Shown here: piece after piece, positions 15,906-22,799 of the stretch
Numbering within the stretch: position 1 is the stretch's first letter
Layout of the letters: every line of letters starts with the position of its first letter
Source of the DNA: JBFGCT01 sp041581055
GTDB taxonomy: Bacteria > Actinomycetota > Acidimicrobiia > Acidimicrobiales > Ilumatobacteraceae
Assembly: GCA_041581055.1 (NCBI GenBank)
Contig: JBFGCT010000043.1
Span: 1-24,835, forward strand
Direction: 5' to 3'
DNA length: 24,835 nt
The notes under the pieces: model-generated
Told to the model about the DNA's origin: nothing
What the model saw: the letters and a program-made list of their open reading frames with translations, nothing else
Databases searched by the model: none
Program-made: the position numbers and the translations under genes

Positions 15906-17702
15906 ATGAAGCAGGAGCCGGCAACGATCACGGCGACGCGGCGATCGAGGGCTCACCGGTCGGTTGGCGCGGCCGGCGGACCGAAGGGATTCTCGTTGGC
16001 GCCGCCGAAATCGGGGATCGGCTTCGTCGATTGCGGCCCCGGCACCGACGGGCCGCTCTGCATGGACCCGCCATCGGTCGTGCAGGCCAGACCGACGACG
16101 GCCGTTGCCCGCGAGGGCGACGCGGCGGCTGGGGTCGGCGGCGAGAACCGCACCGGGTTGCCGGACGATCTGAAATCCGGCATCGAAGCGCTCTCCGGGC
16201 TGTCGATGGAGCACGTGAGAGTGCATTACAACTCCGACAAACCGGCCACCCTCCAGGCGTCGGCGTACACGCAGGGCGCGGACATCCACGTCGGCCCGGG
16301 GCAGCACCGACACCTCGCGCACGAAGCCTGGCATGTCGTGCAGCAACGGCAAGGACGCGTGCGCCCCACCCTTCGGTGGGGAGGCGTCGCGGTCAACGAC
16401 GATGTCGGGCTGGAACGAGAGGCCGACACGATGGGGGCGAAGGCGGCGAGCGTTCAGCTGGCGGGCTCCACCTCGGGAGCACGACGCGGCGCCAGCCGTG
16501 GTCTCACCGCTCCGAGCGGTTCGACCTCGCCCTCATCGGTCCGTGAGGTCGCTCAGCTCTGGCAGGTGCTGAAGACCGATCCCAGTGGTGAGCCTGAGCG
16601 CATCAGCAACGCCGAGGGCCGAGGGCGAATTCATGCCATCACCCTGCCAAACGTGAGAGACGATCAACGCGACGAGCTCCTGGAGGCAATCCAGGAAGTC
16701 TGGGACGGATTGACACGTGCGGAGGTTGACGGCGACCGTGTCGTCATCGAGGCCGTCAACGGAGCAATCTGGATCATCTCCGACATCGACGGTTGGGGCA
16801 TCGAGATCCTCCACCGCGTGTATGACGATCTCACCAGCGAGCCGTCTACGGGCCGCTCGTTCTCGGGCATCGGGCGCGCGTCCGCGGACGAAGGGCAGCG
16901 ACGTGACTATGGCGCTCGATACAAGACCCCGCTTTACAGGTATGCGAGACCGAGTGAGTTTGGCGGACATCGCGCCAGAGCCACCAGCGGCGGCGAGTTG
17001 GACATCAGCGTCAACGCGAACCGCGTCACGAGCACCATCGTTCACCGTGAGCCGTGGAAAAAGGGCAGCCGAAACCCCTCGCAGAGCGCGGTGATGTTCG
17101 GGCGCTCCGCGAAGGACTACACCTCCGACATCAGACAATTGAACGGACGTCATCCCGGCGGGCGGTGGGAGTGGTTGCACCTGATCGGCAGCAGCCTTGG
17201 AGGCGACAACGTCCTCGGCAACCTGGTGGCGGGAGGCTACGACGCGAACACCGAGATGATCCCGTACGAGCGCCGTTTCGCGACCTGGGCCAACGTGATG
17301 CCGCTCGACGGCTCGTCGACACTGACGTTGACCACGACCGCCGACCTCGAAGGCGACTCATGGGTGGCCGAGCGCATCCAGATGGACGGGGCACTCCGAG
17401 GAGGCAGAGACGGAGACCGACGACTCGACATGCCGGCCATCGAGGATGCCCAGTCGAGACGAGTGCTCACGGAAGCGAAGTACCGGCAGTTGCAGGCGGA
17501 TGCCGACTGGAGGGGGAAGGTCGTCGTCGACCAACCGCCAGAAGGAGAGGCCGAGCAGTACCTGGAGATCACGCCCGCTCGGTACGACAGGATGCTGGCC
17601 CTCGGCCTGGTCCTTCTCTTGTTCGTCTTCGGCATCTATGTCGCGGTCGGACGTTTCTTCCGACAGGACACCACACCCGGTCTCGACCTCGACGAGCTGT
17701 AG
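15906..17702 (+). CDS. DUF4157 protein with C-terminal His-Me-finger-like nuclease, predicted secreted toxin
   Basis: The 598-residue protein starts at ATG 15906 behind GGAGGGGG (15890-15897); an earlier in-frame GTG at 15834 lacks such a site. Residues about 80-185 match DUF4157: LPDDLKSGIEALSGLSM, VRVHYNS and AYTQGADIHVGPG, then the metalloprotease-type H139-E-A-W-H143 and a downstream LEREAD with candidate third ligand near Glu170-172. A poorly recognised middle follows. Residues about 420-455 read WEWLHLIGSSLGGDNVLGNL, with H425 and N435/N439, like DNA/RNA non-specific endonucleases of the His-Me-finger type in polymorphic toxins. A single membrane helix lies at about 563-585. DUF4157 is widely found in cargo of extracellular contractile injection systems. 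No sheath, tube or baseplate gene is in this window. No immunity gene follows; the next gene is convergent. Codon use is less GC-biased than its neighbours, which may mean transfer. Confidence 0.82.
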   Translation: MKQEPATITATRRSRAHRSVGAAGGPKGFSLAPPKSGIGFVDCGPGTDGPLCMDPPSVVQARPTTAVAREGDAAAGVGGENRTGLPDDLKSGIEALSGLSMEHVRVHYNSDKPATLQASAYTQGADIHVGPGQHRHLAHEAWHVVQQRQGRVRPTLRWGGVAVNDDVGLEREADTMGAKAASVQLAGSTSGARRGASRGLTAPSGSTSPSSVREVAQLWQVLKTDPSGEPERISNAEGRGRIHAITLPNVRDDQRDELLEAIQEVWDGLTRAEVDGDRVVIEAVNGAIWIISDIDGWGIEILHRVYDDLTSEPSTGRSFSGIGRASADEGQRRDYGARYKTPLYRYARPSEFGGHRARATSGGELDISVNANRVTSTIVHREPWKKGSRNPSQSAVMFGRSAKDYTSDIRQLNGRHPGGRWEWLHLIGSSLGGDNVLGNLVAGGYDANTEMIPYERRFATWANVMPLDGSSTLTLTTTADLEGDSWVAERIQMDGALRGGRDGDRRLDMPAIEDAQSRRVLTEAKYRQLQADADWRGKVVVDQPPEGEAEQYLEITPARYDRMLALGLVLLLFVFGIYVAVGRFFRQDTTPGLDLDEL

Positions 17703-17746
17703 GCAGAACAGGCCTGTCCGCGAGAGCCGACGCGGCCGGAGGCCGA

Positions 17747-19651
17747 TTACGGGCCGTAGGTCAATCCGAAACCGTAGGGGAACAGCGGGTCGTAGACCGC
17801 GTCGCCGACGTTGATCGGGATCTGCCCCATGTCGCGTGGCCAGGTGATCGGCAGCGTGCCCGTGAAGTCGAAGTCGCCGAAGAGCACGTCGGCGACGCCC
17901 TGTCCCTCCGTGCCCGGGAGCCAGGCGGCGACGAACGCGTTGGTGTTCGGGAGCTCGTCGGCGATCAGCATCGGCCGACCTGACACAAGCACGACGACGC
18001 ACGGCATCGCCGAGCAGACGCGGTCGATGGCGTTCGTGTCGGCGGCACTCAGCCCGAGGTGCTGGTCGTCGCCCTGCCCCTCGGCGTATGGCTGCTCACC
18101 GACGACCACCACACCGAAGTCGCCGCTGATCTGCCCCGTCGCACGGCGGTTGTAGGTCACCGTGGTGCCGGGGTCGACGGTCGCCTGGATCGCCTCGAGG
18201 ATCGTGGTACCGATGGTGGTCTCGCCGCTCGACCCTTGCCACGTGATCGTCCATCCCCCCGACTGGTTGCCGATGTCGTCCGCGTTCCCACCCGCCACGA
18301 GGATCTCACCGGTCGCCCTCGGGAGCGGGAGCACGCCGTCGTTCTCGAGCAGGACCAGCGACTCACGGACCGCCTGACGGGCCACCTCGCGGTGCGCAGC
18401 CGAGCCGATGTCGCCGATGTGGGTGCGGTCGGCGAACGGCTGGTCGAACAACCCGAGGGCGAACTTCGCCTCGAGGATCTCGGTGACCGCTTGGTCGATC
18501 CGGGCCATCGGGATGTTGCCGGCCTGGATCTCCGTCCACAGCGTGTCTTGGAAGAGCTGGTAGTTGTTCGGCACCATCACCATGTCGACGCCGGCGTTGA
18601 TCGACGTCCGCACGTCGCTCGCGTAATCGCCCGGGAGCTGGTCGATGGCGGCCCAGTCGGAGATCACGAACCCGTCAAACCCGAGCTCGGTCTTGAGCAC
18701 GTCGGTGAGCAGGTACTGATCACCGTGGAGCTTCTGGCCGTTCCAACTGCTGTACGACGGCATGACGCTGCCCACGCTCCGGCCGATCGCGTCGATGAAC
18801 GGCGCCACGTGGATCGCCCGCAGATCGGACTCGGACAGCTGCGTGTCGCCCTGGTCGTCGCCGCCCGTCGTCCCGCCGTCACCCACCCAGTGCTTGGCGG
18901 TCGCGAGGATCGTGTTCTGGGCGCTGAGGTCGGTGCCCTGCAGGCCGTCGATGTAGGTGGTCATCATCGCCGCGATCTCGGGGTCCTCGCCGAAGCTCTC
19001 GTAGGTGCGGCCCCAACGCTCGTCGCGGGCCACACACAGGCACGGCGAGAAGTTCCACGGGATGCCGGTGGCGTAGACCTCCTTCGCCGTGACCTCGCCG
19101 ACCTGCTGCACGAGCGCCGGGTTGCGGGTGGCGCCGAGACCGATGTTGTGCGGGAAGATCGTCGTGCCGTACACGTTGCTGTGGCCGTGGACGGCGTCGA
19201 CGCCGAAGATGATCGGGATCCCCAACCGGCCCGACAGCGCCACGGTCTGGTACGTGTCGACCATGTCGGCCCAGTCCTGCGGGGTGTTGCCGGTGGTCGG
19301 CGCGCCGCCGCCGCCGGCGAGCAGCGAGCCCAGCGCAAAGTCGGCGATGTCCTGGCTCGAGTTGAGCGCGAGGTGGTTGGCCTGGGTCATCTGGCCGATC
19401 TTCTCGTCGAGCGTCATCTGGCCGAGGCAGTCCTGGGGTGAGGTGCACTGCGGTTGCGGTGGGACGGTGGTCGTCGTCGTGGTCGAGGTCGTCGTCGTGG
19501 TGGGGCAGGGTCCGCCTCGTGGTGTCCCGCACGGAGGTGCAGCTTCGACGTCGGGCGTCACCGGCGAGTTGACCGTGGCGGTCGTGGCCGCGAACACGAA
19601 GGCGATGAGCATCGCGGCGATCCACGGCAGTCGGCGCGTTGGTCCGGTCAT
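17747..19651 (-). CDS. Secreted glycoside hydrolase family 3 enzyme (beta-glucosidase/exo-glucanase type)
   Basis: The 634-residue precursor begins at ATG 19651 with GGGAGG seven bases upstream. A signal peptide (RR then a hydrophobic stretch to about residue 25-37) is followed by a Thr-rich linker (about 50-62) and then the two GH3 domains. The N-terminal barrel has LGIPIIFGVDAVHGHSN, RDERWGRTYESFGEDP, AKHWVGDGGT and GFVISDW, where Asp332 is the family nucleophile. The second domain starts near AAHREVARQAVRESLVLLEN and ends with LPITWPRD and YGFGLTYG. This layout resembles plant and bacterial ExoI-type beta-D-glucan exohydrolases without an added FnIII domain. It would act outside the cell on beta-glucosides or glucan ends. 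It is convergent with the DUF4157 toxin gene (44 bases between stops) and has no obvious functional partner. Confidence 0.93.
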   Translation of the reverse strand: MTGPTRRLPWIAAMLIAFVFAATTATVNSPVTPDVEAAPPCGTPRGGPCPTTTTTSTTTTTTVPPQPQCTSPQDCLGQMTLDEKIGQMTQANHLALNSSQDIADFALGSLLAGGGGAPTTGNTPQDWADMVDTYQTVALSGRLGIPIIFGVDAVHGHSNVYGTTIFPHNIGLGATRNPALVQQVGEVTAKEVYATGIPWNFSPCLCVARDERWGRTYESFGEDPEIAAMMTTYIDGLQGTDLSAQNTILATAKHWVGDGGTTGGDDQGDTQLSESDLRAIHVAPFIDAIGRSVGSVMPSYSSWNGQKLHGDQYLLTDVLKTELGFDGFVISDWAAIDQLPGDYASDVRTSINAGVDMVMVPNNYQLFQDTLWTEIQAGNIPMARIDQAVTEILEAKFALGLFDQPFADRTHIGDIGSAAHREVARQAVRESLVLLENDGVLPLPRATGEILVAGGNADDIGNQSGGWTITWQGSSGETTIGTTILEAIQATVDPGTTVTYNRRATGQISGDFGVVVVGEQPYAEGQGDDQHLGLSAADTNAIDRVCSAMPCVVVLVSGRPMLIADELPNTNAFVAAWLPGTEGQGVADVLFGDFDFTGTLPITWPRDMGQIPINVGDAVYDPLFPYGFGLTYGP

Positions 19652-19783
19652 GTCGGTCCTCCCAGGAGCGTTGAAAGGAGTTTGCCACATCACGGAACGC
19701 GGCGACGAAACCACGCTCGGCTACCCCGGCGAAGGACAGGGGGAGTCGGCGGACACCACGTCGAAGGTCAGGCCAGCGGCGGA

Positions 19784-19817
19784 GTGCGAGTGTCGAACTC
19801 GCGACCACATGATTACA
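19784..19817 (-). repeat. tRNA-Thr(TGT) 3'-half fragment, left direct repeat
   Basis: Read on the minus strand, the 34 bases hold the anticodon-loop end TGTAA, the TCATG anticodon 3' stem, a TGGTC variable region, the GCGAG/CTCGC T-arm with a TTCGACA loop, and AC. It is identical to 21738-21771 except for one base. The acceptor stem and CCA that should follow are missing, and so is the 5' half of a tRNA. It is not a functional tRNA; it looks like an attachment-site scar. Confidence 0.85.
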
Positions 19818-19942
19818 GGTCCCACTGAGAGTGTCCAACTGGTGTTTCTGAGTGTTCAATCGTGGCGCTGACAGGAGTTCGCTGACCGGCCGTTCGCGTC
19901 GTGTCGCACCGCTTGCACCCACTCACGATCGCAGCCGAACAC

Positions 19943-19957
19943 GCCGCTTCGAGCGGC
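19943..19957. other. Small GC hairpin upstream of the MNT gene
   Basis: GCCGCT (19943-19948), loop TCG, then AGCGGC (19952-19957) form a short perfect stem about 50 bases before the MNT gene start. Its role is unknown; chance is possible in such GC-rich DNA. I see no gene in the 190 bases between the left repeat and the MNT start. Confidence 0.25.
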
Positions 19958-19995
19958 TCACCGATCGCTCGATCCGGTGACGGCAACTGGCGATC

Positions 19996-20001
19996 TATCC
20001 T
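19996..20001 (+). promoter_or_regulatory. Candidate -10 box giving a leaderless MNT transcript
   Basis: TATCCT ends eight bases before GTG 20009, the distance expected if transcription starts at or next to the start codon. No ribosome binding site precedes the GTG. No clear -35 is seen. Confidence 0.35.
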
Positions 20002-20008
20002 GGCTGCT

Positions 20009-20305
20009 GTGACGGCACCGATGCTCGCCGACCTGCGTCGCCGGCGCAGCGAGATCCTCGAGGTCGCGCGCTCGCGCGGGGTAACCCGTGTCCGTGTCAT
20101 CGGTTCCGTCGCACGAGGCGACGCTACGGAGATGAGCGACATCGATTTCCTTGTCGACCTCGATTCGGAACGAGGGCTTCTCGATCTGGGCGGCCTGCTG
20201 ATGGACCTGCGCGACCTCCTCGGTCACGACGTCGACGTCGCCACCGAAGCGGCTCTCAGGCCGCGCGTCGCCGAGCGCGTCCTCAACGACGCCGTCGACC
20301 TGTGA
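20009..20305 (+). CDS. MNT-type nucleotidyltransferase (MntA-like antitoxin)
   Basis: The 98-residue protein has the minimal nucleotidyltransferase signature: G32-S33-x-A-R-G-D38 followed by SD44-I-D46-F-L-V-D, where the two aspartates bind metal. This size and motif fit the MNT partner of HEPN toxins (MntA/HepT pairs), in which MNT AMPylates the HEPN ribonuclease and blocks it. The start GTG 20009 is preferred because a -10-like TATCCT is placed for a leaderless message. ATG 20021 is an alternative, and the longer frame to 19901 adds only non-conserved sequence. The stop overlaps the GTG of the HEPN remnant (GTGA), the usual coupling in this operon type. Because the HEPN partner is broken, the gene may be an orphan antitoxin. 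Confidence 0.82.
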   Translation: MTAPMLADLRRRRSEILEVARSRGVTRVRVIGSVARGDATEMSDIDFLVDLDSERGLLDLGGLLMDLRDLLGHDVDVATEAALRPRVAERVLNDAVDL

Positions 20306-20515
20306 GGAACGATCGCGATGGGCTGCTTGACATGATCGAGATGTGCGAGCTCCTCATTCGGCACGCGTCGAATCCACAGGCCCTCAAGACGGACCCGGTG
20401 ATCCAAGCCGCCGCTCAACGGTGGGATCGAGGTGCTCGGGGAAGCCGCCTCCCACGTCTCCGATGAAACCAGAGCGGCTCACCCCGAGGTCCCATGGCGG
20501 GCACACGAGTCGTGA
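20302..20515 (+). pseudogene. Frameshifted and truncated HEPN (HepT/DUF86-like) toxin remnant
   Basis: From GTG 20302 the frame reads NDRDGLLDMIEMCELLIRHA...DPVIQAAAQRW, which is the N-terminal half of a HEPN/DUF86 protein, then goes off frame to a stop at 20464-20466. Removing one G from the GGG at 20423-20425 restores the family pattern: QRW-IEVLGEAASHVSDETRAAHPEVPW in the second frame. That frame runs to TGA 20513-20515. Homologues continue after HPEVPW with the RNase motif RxxxxH; here the sequence ends about four residues after W, so the active site is absent. The break near 20500 abuts the TIR gene start, suggesting a deletion or fusion junction. A sequencing error could explain the frameshift but not the lost active site. 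Confidence 0.72.
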
Positions 20516-20516
20516 T

Positions 20517-21521
20517 GTGGGCGGGTCGTTCGTGTTCATCAGCTACGCCAGAGCCGACCAGGACTACGTCGACGACTTGATCGAGCACCTCACCGCGCAC
20601 GGGGTCGTTGCACGGATCGACCGCGACACGCGTCACGGTCAACGATGGCCCAAGGTCATCCGCGACAGAATCGACGGCTGTGCTGCGCTCCTGGTGGTGA
20701 TGACTCCAAGCTCGGACGAATCCGAATGGGTCGAACGCGAGATCAGACGAGCCCAACAGCAAGCCAAACTCATCCTCCCGTTGTTGTTGGACGGACTCCC
20801 ATTCTTCGAGCTGAACACGACGCAGTACGACGATGTCTCCGACCGGCGGATGCCGACACCATCCCTCATCTCGCGTCTCCAGCACCTCACTTCAACCGAA
20901 CCCGCTGCCACCACGACCCCTGCCTCCGTTCCAGAACGAGGGCCGACCGCATACCAGTTCTGGTTCGACGAAGGCAGACGTCTTCTCGGTCTCGAGCAGC
21001 CCGGACCTGCTGTCATCGCGCTCGACCGGGCCCACGAGCTCGAACCCGGCGATCCAGACGCTCTCGCGTTCAAGGCATGGGCCCTCAACGAGTTGGGCGA
21101 CCACGATGGTGCGCTAGCAGCCTCGGAACTCGCAATCGAGGTCGATCCCCACAACGCCCGTGGTCACAACAACCGCGGGTGGGCGCTCATCGAGCTCGGC
21201 CGCTACCAGGAGGCCCTGGCCGCGTGCGATCGAGCAATCGAACTAGACCCGGCGGCCGGCTACGCTCACATCAACCGTGGGTCGGCCCTTGCGGAGCTCG
21301 GCCGCAGCGAGGAGGCGCTGCTTGCCTTCGACGACGCGATCAAATACGACGCTGACGATCCCGTGGCCCACGCGCACCGAGCCGCCGTGCTGACCGAACT
21401 CGGTCGCCATGAGGAGGCCTTGAAGGCCGACGATCGAGCTCTGGAGCTAACGGAAGACGACGCAGCGGTGAACAGGCACCGTCGACGGCTATTCGACGAA
21501 TTCGGGGAGGGACCCGAATGA
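20517..21521 (+). CDS. TIR domain-TPR repeat protein
   Basis: The 334-residue protein starts with a TIR domain (about 4-125). It opens with FVFISYARADQDYVDDL and has VVARIDRD, then a central VMTPSS segment and SEWVEREI. W71 and E75 occupy the W-x3-E position of NAD-cleaving TIR domains. After a short Pro/Thr linker there are about five TPR-like units from 145 to 316, each about 34 residues, with LGRYQEALAACDRAIELDP as a clear example. Bacterial TIR enzymes often make or degrade NAD-derived signals in antiphage defence, and TPRs usually sense or scaffold; that role here is inferred. Start GTG 20517 lies one base after the HEPN remnant stop. ATG 20463 inside the remnant is in frame and cannot be excluded. 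Neither has a clear ribosome binding site. Confidence 0.82.
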   Translation: MGGSFVFISYARADQDYVDDLIEHLTAHGVVARIDRDTRHGQRWPKVIRDRIDGCAALLVVMTPSSDESEWVEREIRRAQQQAKLILPLLLDGLPFFELNTTQYDDVSDRRMPTPSLISRLQHLTSTEPAATTTPASVPERGPTAYQFWFDEGRRLLGLEQPGPAVIALDRAHELEPGDPDALAFKAWALNELGDHDGALAASELAIEVDPHNARGHNNRGWALIELGRYQEALAACDRAIELDPAAGYAHINRGSALAELGRSEEALLAFDDAIKYDADDPVAHAHRAAVLTELGRHEEALKADDRALELTEDDAAVNRHRRRLFDEFGEGPE

Positions 21522-21682
21522 ACCTGTCCACGTCCTGAATTCCGAACTCGGCTCACGACGTGCATGACAGGACTCCTCAGGCCCTCGGGACCAGCGCGAT
21601 ATCGACAACGCGGCGGCGTGGCCAACGGCTGCTCGAACGAGCGGCCGGCGGCAGGTAGAGGGAGTCGCCCAAGAGGGGGAGT

Positions 21683-21706
21683 CTCACAAGCGCACAGTCT
21701 TGTGAG
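21683..21706. terminator. Hairpin between TIR-TPR gene and right tRNA fragment
   Basis: CTCACAAG (21683-21690), an 8-base loop and CTTGTGAG (21699-21706) form a perfect 8-bp stem. On the minus strand it begins 22 bases after the CCA end of the tRNA-Thr fragment, where a tRNA terminator would lie. On the plus strand it is 160 bases after the TIR-TPR stop. No T-tract is present. Confidence 0.4.
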
Positions 21707-21728
21707 CGTCGCACGCTGGTCCTTTGCT

Positions 21729-21773
21729 GGAGCCGGGTGCGAGAGTCGAACTCGCGACCACATGATTACAAGA
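21729..21773 (-). repeat. tRNA-Thr(TGT) 3'-half with CCA, right direct repeat
   Basis: On the minus strand 45 bases give the anticodon loop CTTGTAA (anticodon TGT), stem TCATG, TGGTC, T-arm GCGAG-TTCGACT-CTCGC, acceptor 3' strand ACCCGGC, discriminator T and encoded CCA. Upstream, where the 5' half should be, GGCGGCT neither pairs with TCATG nor resembles a D-arm. So this is a 3' fragment, not a tRNA gene. Bases 21738-21771 repeat the sequence at 19784. Confidence 0.85.
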
Positions 21774-21870
21774 GCCGCCCAGGGGGTCCAGCTCGTGGTG
21801 GCTCGTGATCGCTCGTACCGCCTGATCAGGGGTTTCGCGCCGAAGTCGTCCGACTCGTGTTGGTTCGTAT

Positions 21871-21887
21871 CGTCCCATCGTGGGACG
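21871..21887. other. GC-rich hairpin, copy 3 of a CGTCCC...GGGACG palindrome
   Basis: CGTCCCA (21871-21877), TCG, TGGGACG (21881-21887) form a perfect 7-bp stem. It shares ATCGTCCC and GGGACG with the copies at 3249 and 15762 but not their outer flanks. It lies upstream of the XRE promoter and could be an operator or a remnant. Confidence 0.4.
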
Positions 21888-21931
21888 TTCGTGGGCAATC
21901 CGTGGGCACGGATCGGCCCTCGGGTGGCCGC

Positions 21932-21961
21932 TTGCCCAACGACCGCCATAGACGATACGCT
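21932..21961 (+). promoter_or_regulatory. Candidate promoter of the XRE-nucleotidyltransferase operon
   Basis: TTGCCC (21932-21937), 18 bases, then TACGCT (21956-21961). A start near 21968 would coincide with an in-frame GTG at 21968, so the message may be leaderless. The first ATG at 21962 would then be only six bases upstream. Confidence 0.4.
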
Positions 21962-22285
21962 ATGGGTGTGGATGCATTGACGGATCGGTTGGCCGGCTCG
22001 TTGTTGCGGTCGGCGCGCACCCGCCTGGGGCTGTCGCAGACCGCGTTCGCCGACCTGATCGGCATCGCTCAGCCGACCCTGTCGGCCTATGAGTCAGGCC
22101 GTCGTCAGCCGACCCTTCCGACGCTCGTCGACCTGCTCGCTCGCGCTGGATTCGACCTCCGGCTCGAACTGGCCGAACAGGACGGGCACGACGAAATCCT
22201 CGCCGAGTGGGAACGCTCGCTCGACGACGCCACCCGCGAACGACTCCGGTCCCGCGGCTACCGGCTCGTGAGCGATGTTGCCTGA
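21962..22285 (+). CDS. XRE-family HTH transcriptional regulator, putative antitoxin
   Basis: The 107-residue protein has an XRE helix-turn-helix at about 14-68: SLLRSARTRLGLSQTAFADL, then AQPTLSAYESGRRQPTLPTL, followed by an FDLRLEL strand and a charged C-terminal helix. It should bind DNA as a dimer and probably represses its own operon. ATG 21962 is used as the start; GTG 21968, two codons later, is equally possible given the promoter position. Its last 11 bases overlap the nucleotidyltransferase gene, so the pair is translated together. Small XRE proteins paired with nucleotidyltransferases are common in toxin-antitoxin loci, so an antitoxin role is a reasonable inference, not a demonstrated one. 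Confidence 0.87.
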   Translation: MGVDALTDRLAGSLLRSARTRLGLSQTAFADLIGIAQPTLSAYESGRRQPTLPTLVDLLARAGFDLRLELAEQDGHDEILAEWERSLDDATRERLRSRGYRLVSDVA

Positions 22286-22799
22286 GCTCGACGACGACCA
22301 CGCCGAAGCAATCTGCCGCGTCCTCATCGAACACGGTGTCGACTTCGTCGTCATCGGCGGAATGGCGGCGCGACTGCACCGGACCGGGTACGCAACCGTC
22401 GACATCGACATCTGCCCAGCGAGCAATGCAGACAACCTCGATCGGCTGGCGACGGCATTGCGGACACTCGGCGGCCGACTGCGTGTCGAGGACGACCCGA
22501 CCGGCGTGCCCTTCGACCCGCACCCCGAGACGTTGCGCCAGATGTCGATGCTCACGTTGATCACCGAGTCCGGGCCACTCGATGTCTGCTTCGCTCCTGC
22601 CGGATTCCCGGATGGCTACGAAGACCTCAGCCGCCACGCCGTCACGGTCCTCATCGGAGCGACCGACGTCGCAGTCGCGAGCCTCAGCGACGTGATCCGC
22701 TCCAAGCGAGCCGCGGGCCGCCCCAAGGACATCGTGGCGCTCCCTGATCTCGAAGCCCACGCTCGAACCCGCGGAGACGACCTCGGCGAGACGGAGTGA
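22275..22799 (+). CDS. Nucleotidyltransferase-superfamily protein, putative toxin partner
   Basis: The 174-residue protein has a G28-G29-x-A-x-x-L-H-R-T-G-Y-A-T-x-D43-I-D45 motif. This is the glycine pair plus two metal-binding aspartates of the nucleotidyltransferase fold, in the form seen in AbiEii/DUF6036-like proteins. A later LDVCFAPAGF supplies a candidate third acidic residue, and VASLSDVIRSKRAAGRPKD near 134-152 is the conserved C-terminal helix pattern (K/R with GRPKD) of this group. It overlaps the XRE gene by 11 bases, and its stop overlaps the ERCC4 gene start (TGATG), so the three genes are one operon. Related proteins act as toxins that modify tRNA or nucleotides; which reaction this one performs is unknown. 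Confidence 0.8.
   Translation: MLPELDDDHAEAICRVLIEHGVDFVVIGGMAARLHRTGYATVDIDICPASNADNLDRLATALRTLGGRLRVEDDPTGVPFDPHPETLRQMSMLTLITESGPLDVCFAPAGFPDGYEDLSRHAVTVLIGATDVAVASLSDVIRSKRAAGRPKDIVALPDLEAHARTRGDDLGETE

Larger units (their letters stand above)
19784..21771. mobile_element. Putative 2-kb cassette bounded by tRNA-Thr-derived direct repeats
   Basis: Two same-orientation 34-bp repeats start 1954 bases apart. Between them lie an MNT antitoxin gene, a broken HEPN toxin and a TIR-TPR gene. tRNA 3' ends are the standard target of integrative elements, and insertion duplicates the 3' part. No integrase is inside, so the unit would have been moved in trans or is a decayed remnant. Genes outside on the left (glycoside hydrolase) look like core chromosome. 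Confidence 0.5.
21522..21961. other. 440-base non-coding stretch at the cassette border
   Basis: No gene is supported here. It holds the 8-bp hairpin at 21683, the tRNA-Thr fragment at 21729, the palindrome at 21871, a short direct repeat CGTGGGCA (around 21890 and 21901) and the promoter of the XRE gene. Confidence 0.6.

Noticed and set aside
19828..19861. Short repeated AGTGT(C/T)CAA just right of the left tRNA scar, as a possible operator
   Set aside because: Only two imperfect copies are present with no promoter next to them, so chance cannot be excluded.
19901..20008. An upstream start for the MNT gene at 19901
   Set aside because: The added residues are not conserved in the family, and the TATCCT box would lie inside the coding sequence.
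21729..21800. A complete tRNA-Thr gene on the minus strand
   Set aside because: The 3' half is excellent, but the 27-31 stem does not pair with TCATG and there is no D-arm or 5' acceptor strand in the upstream sequence.
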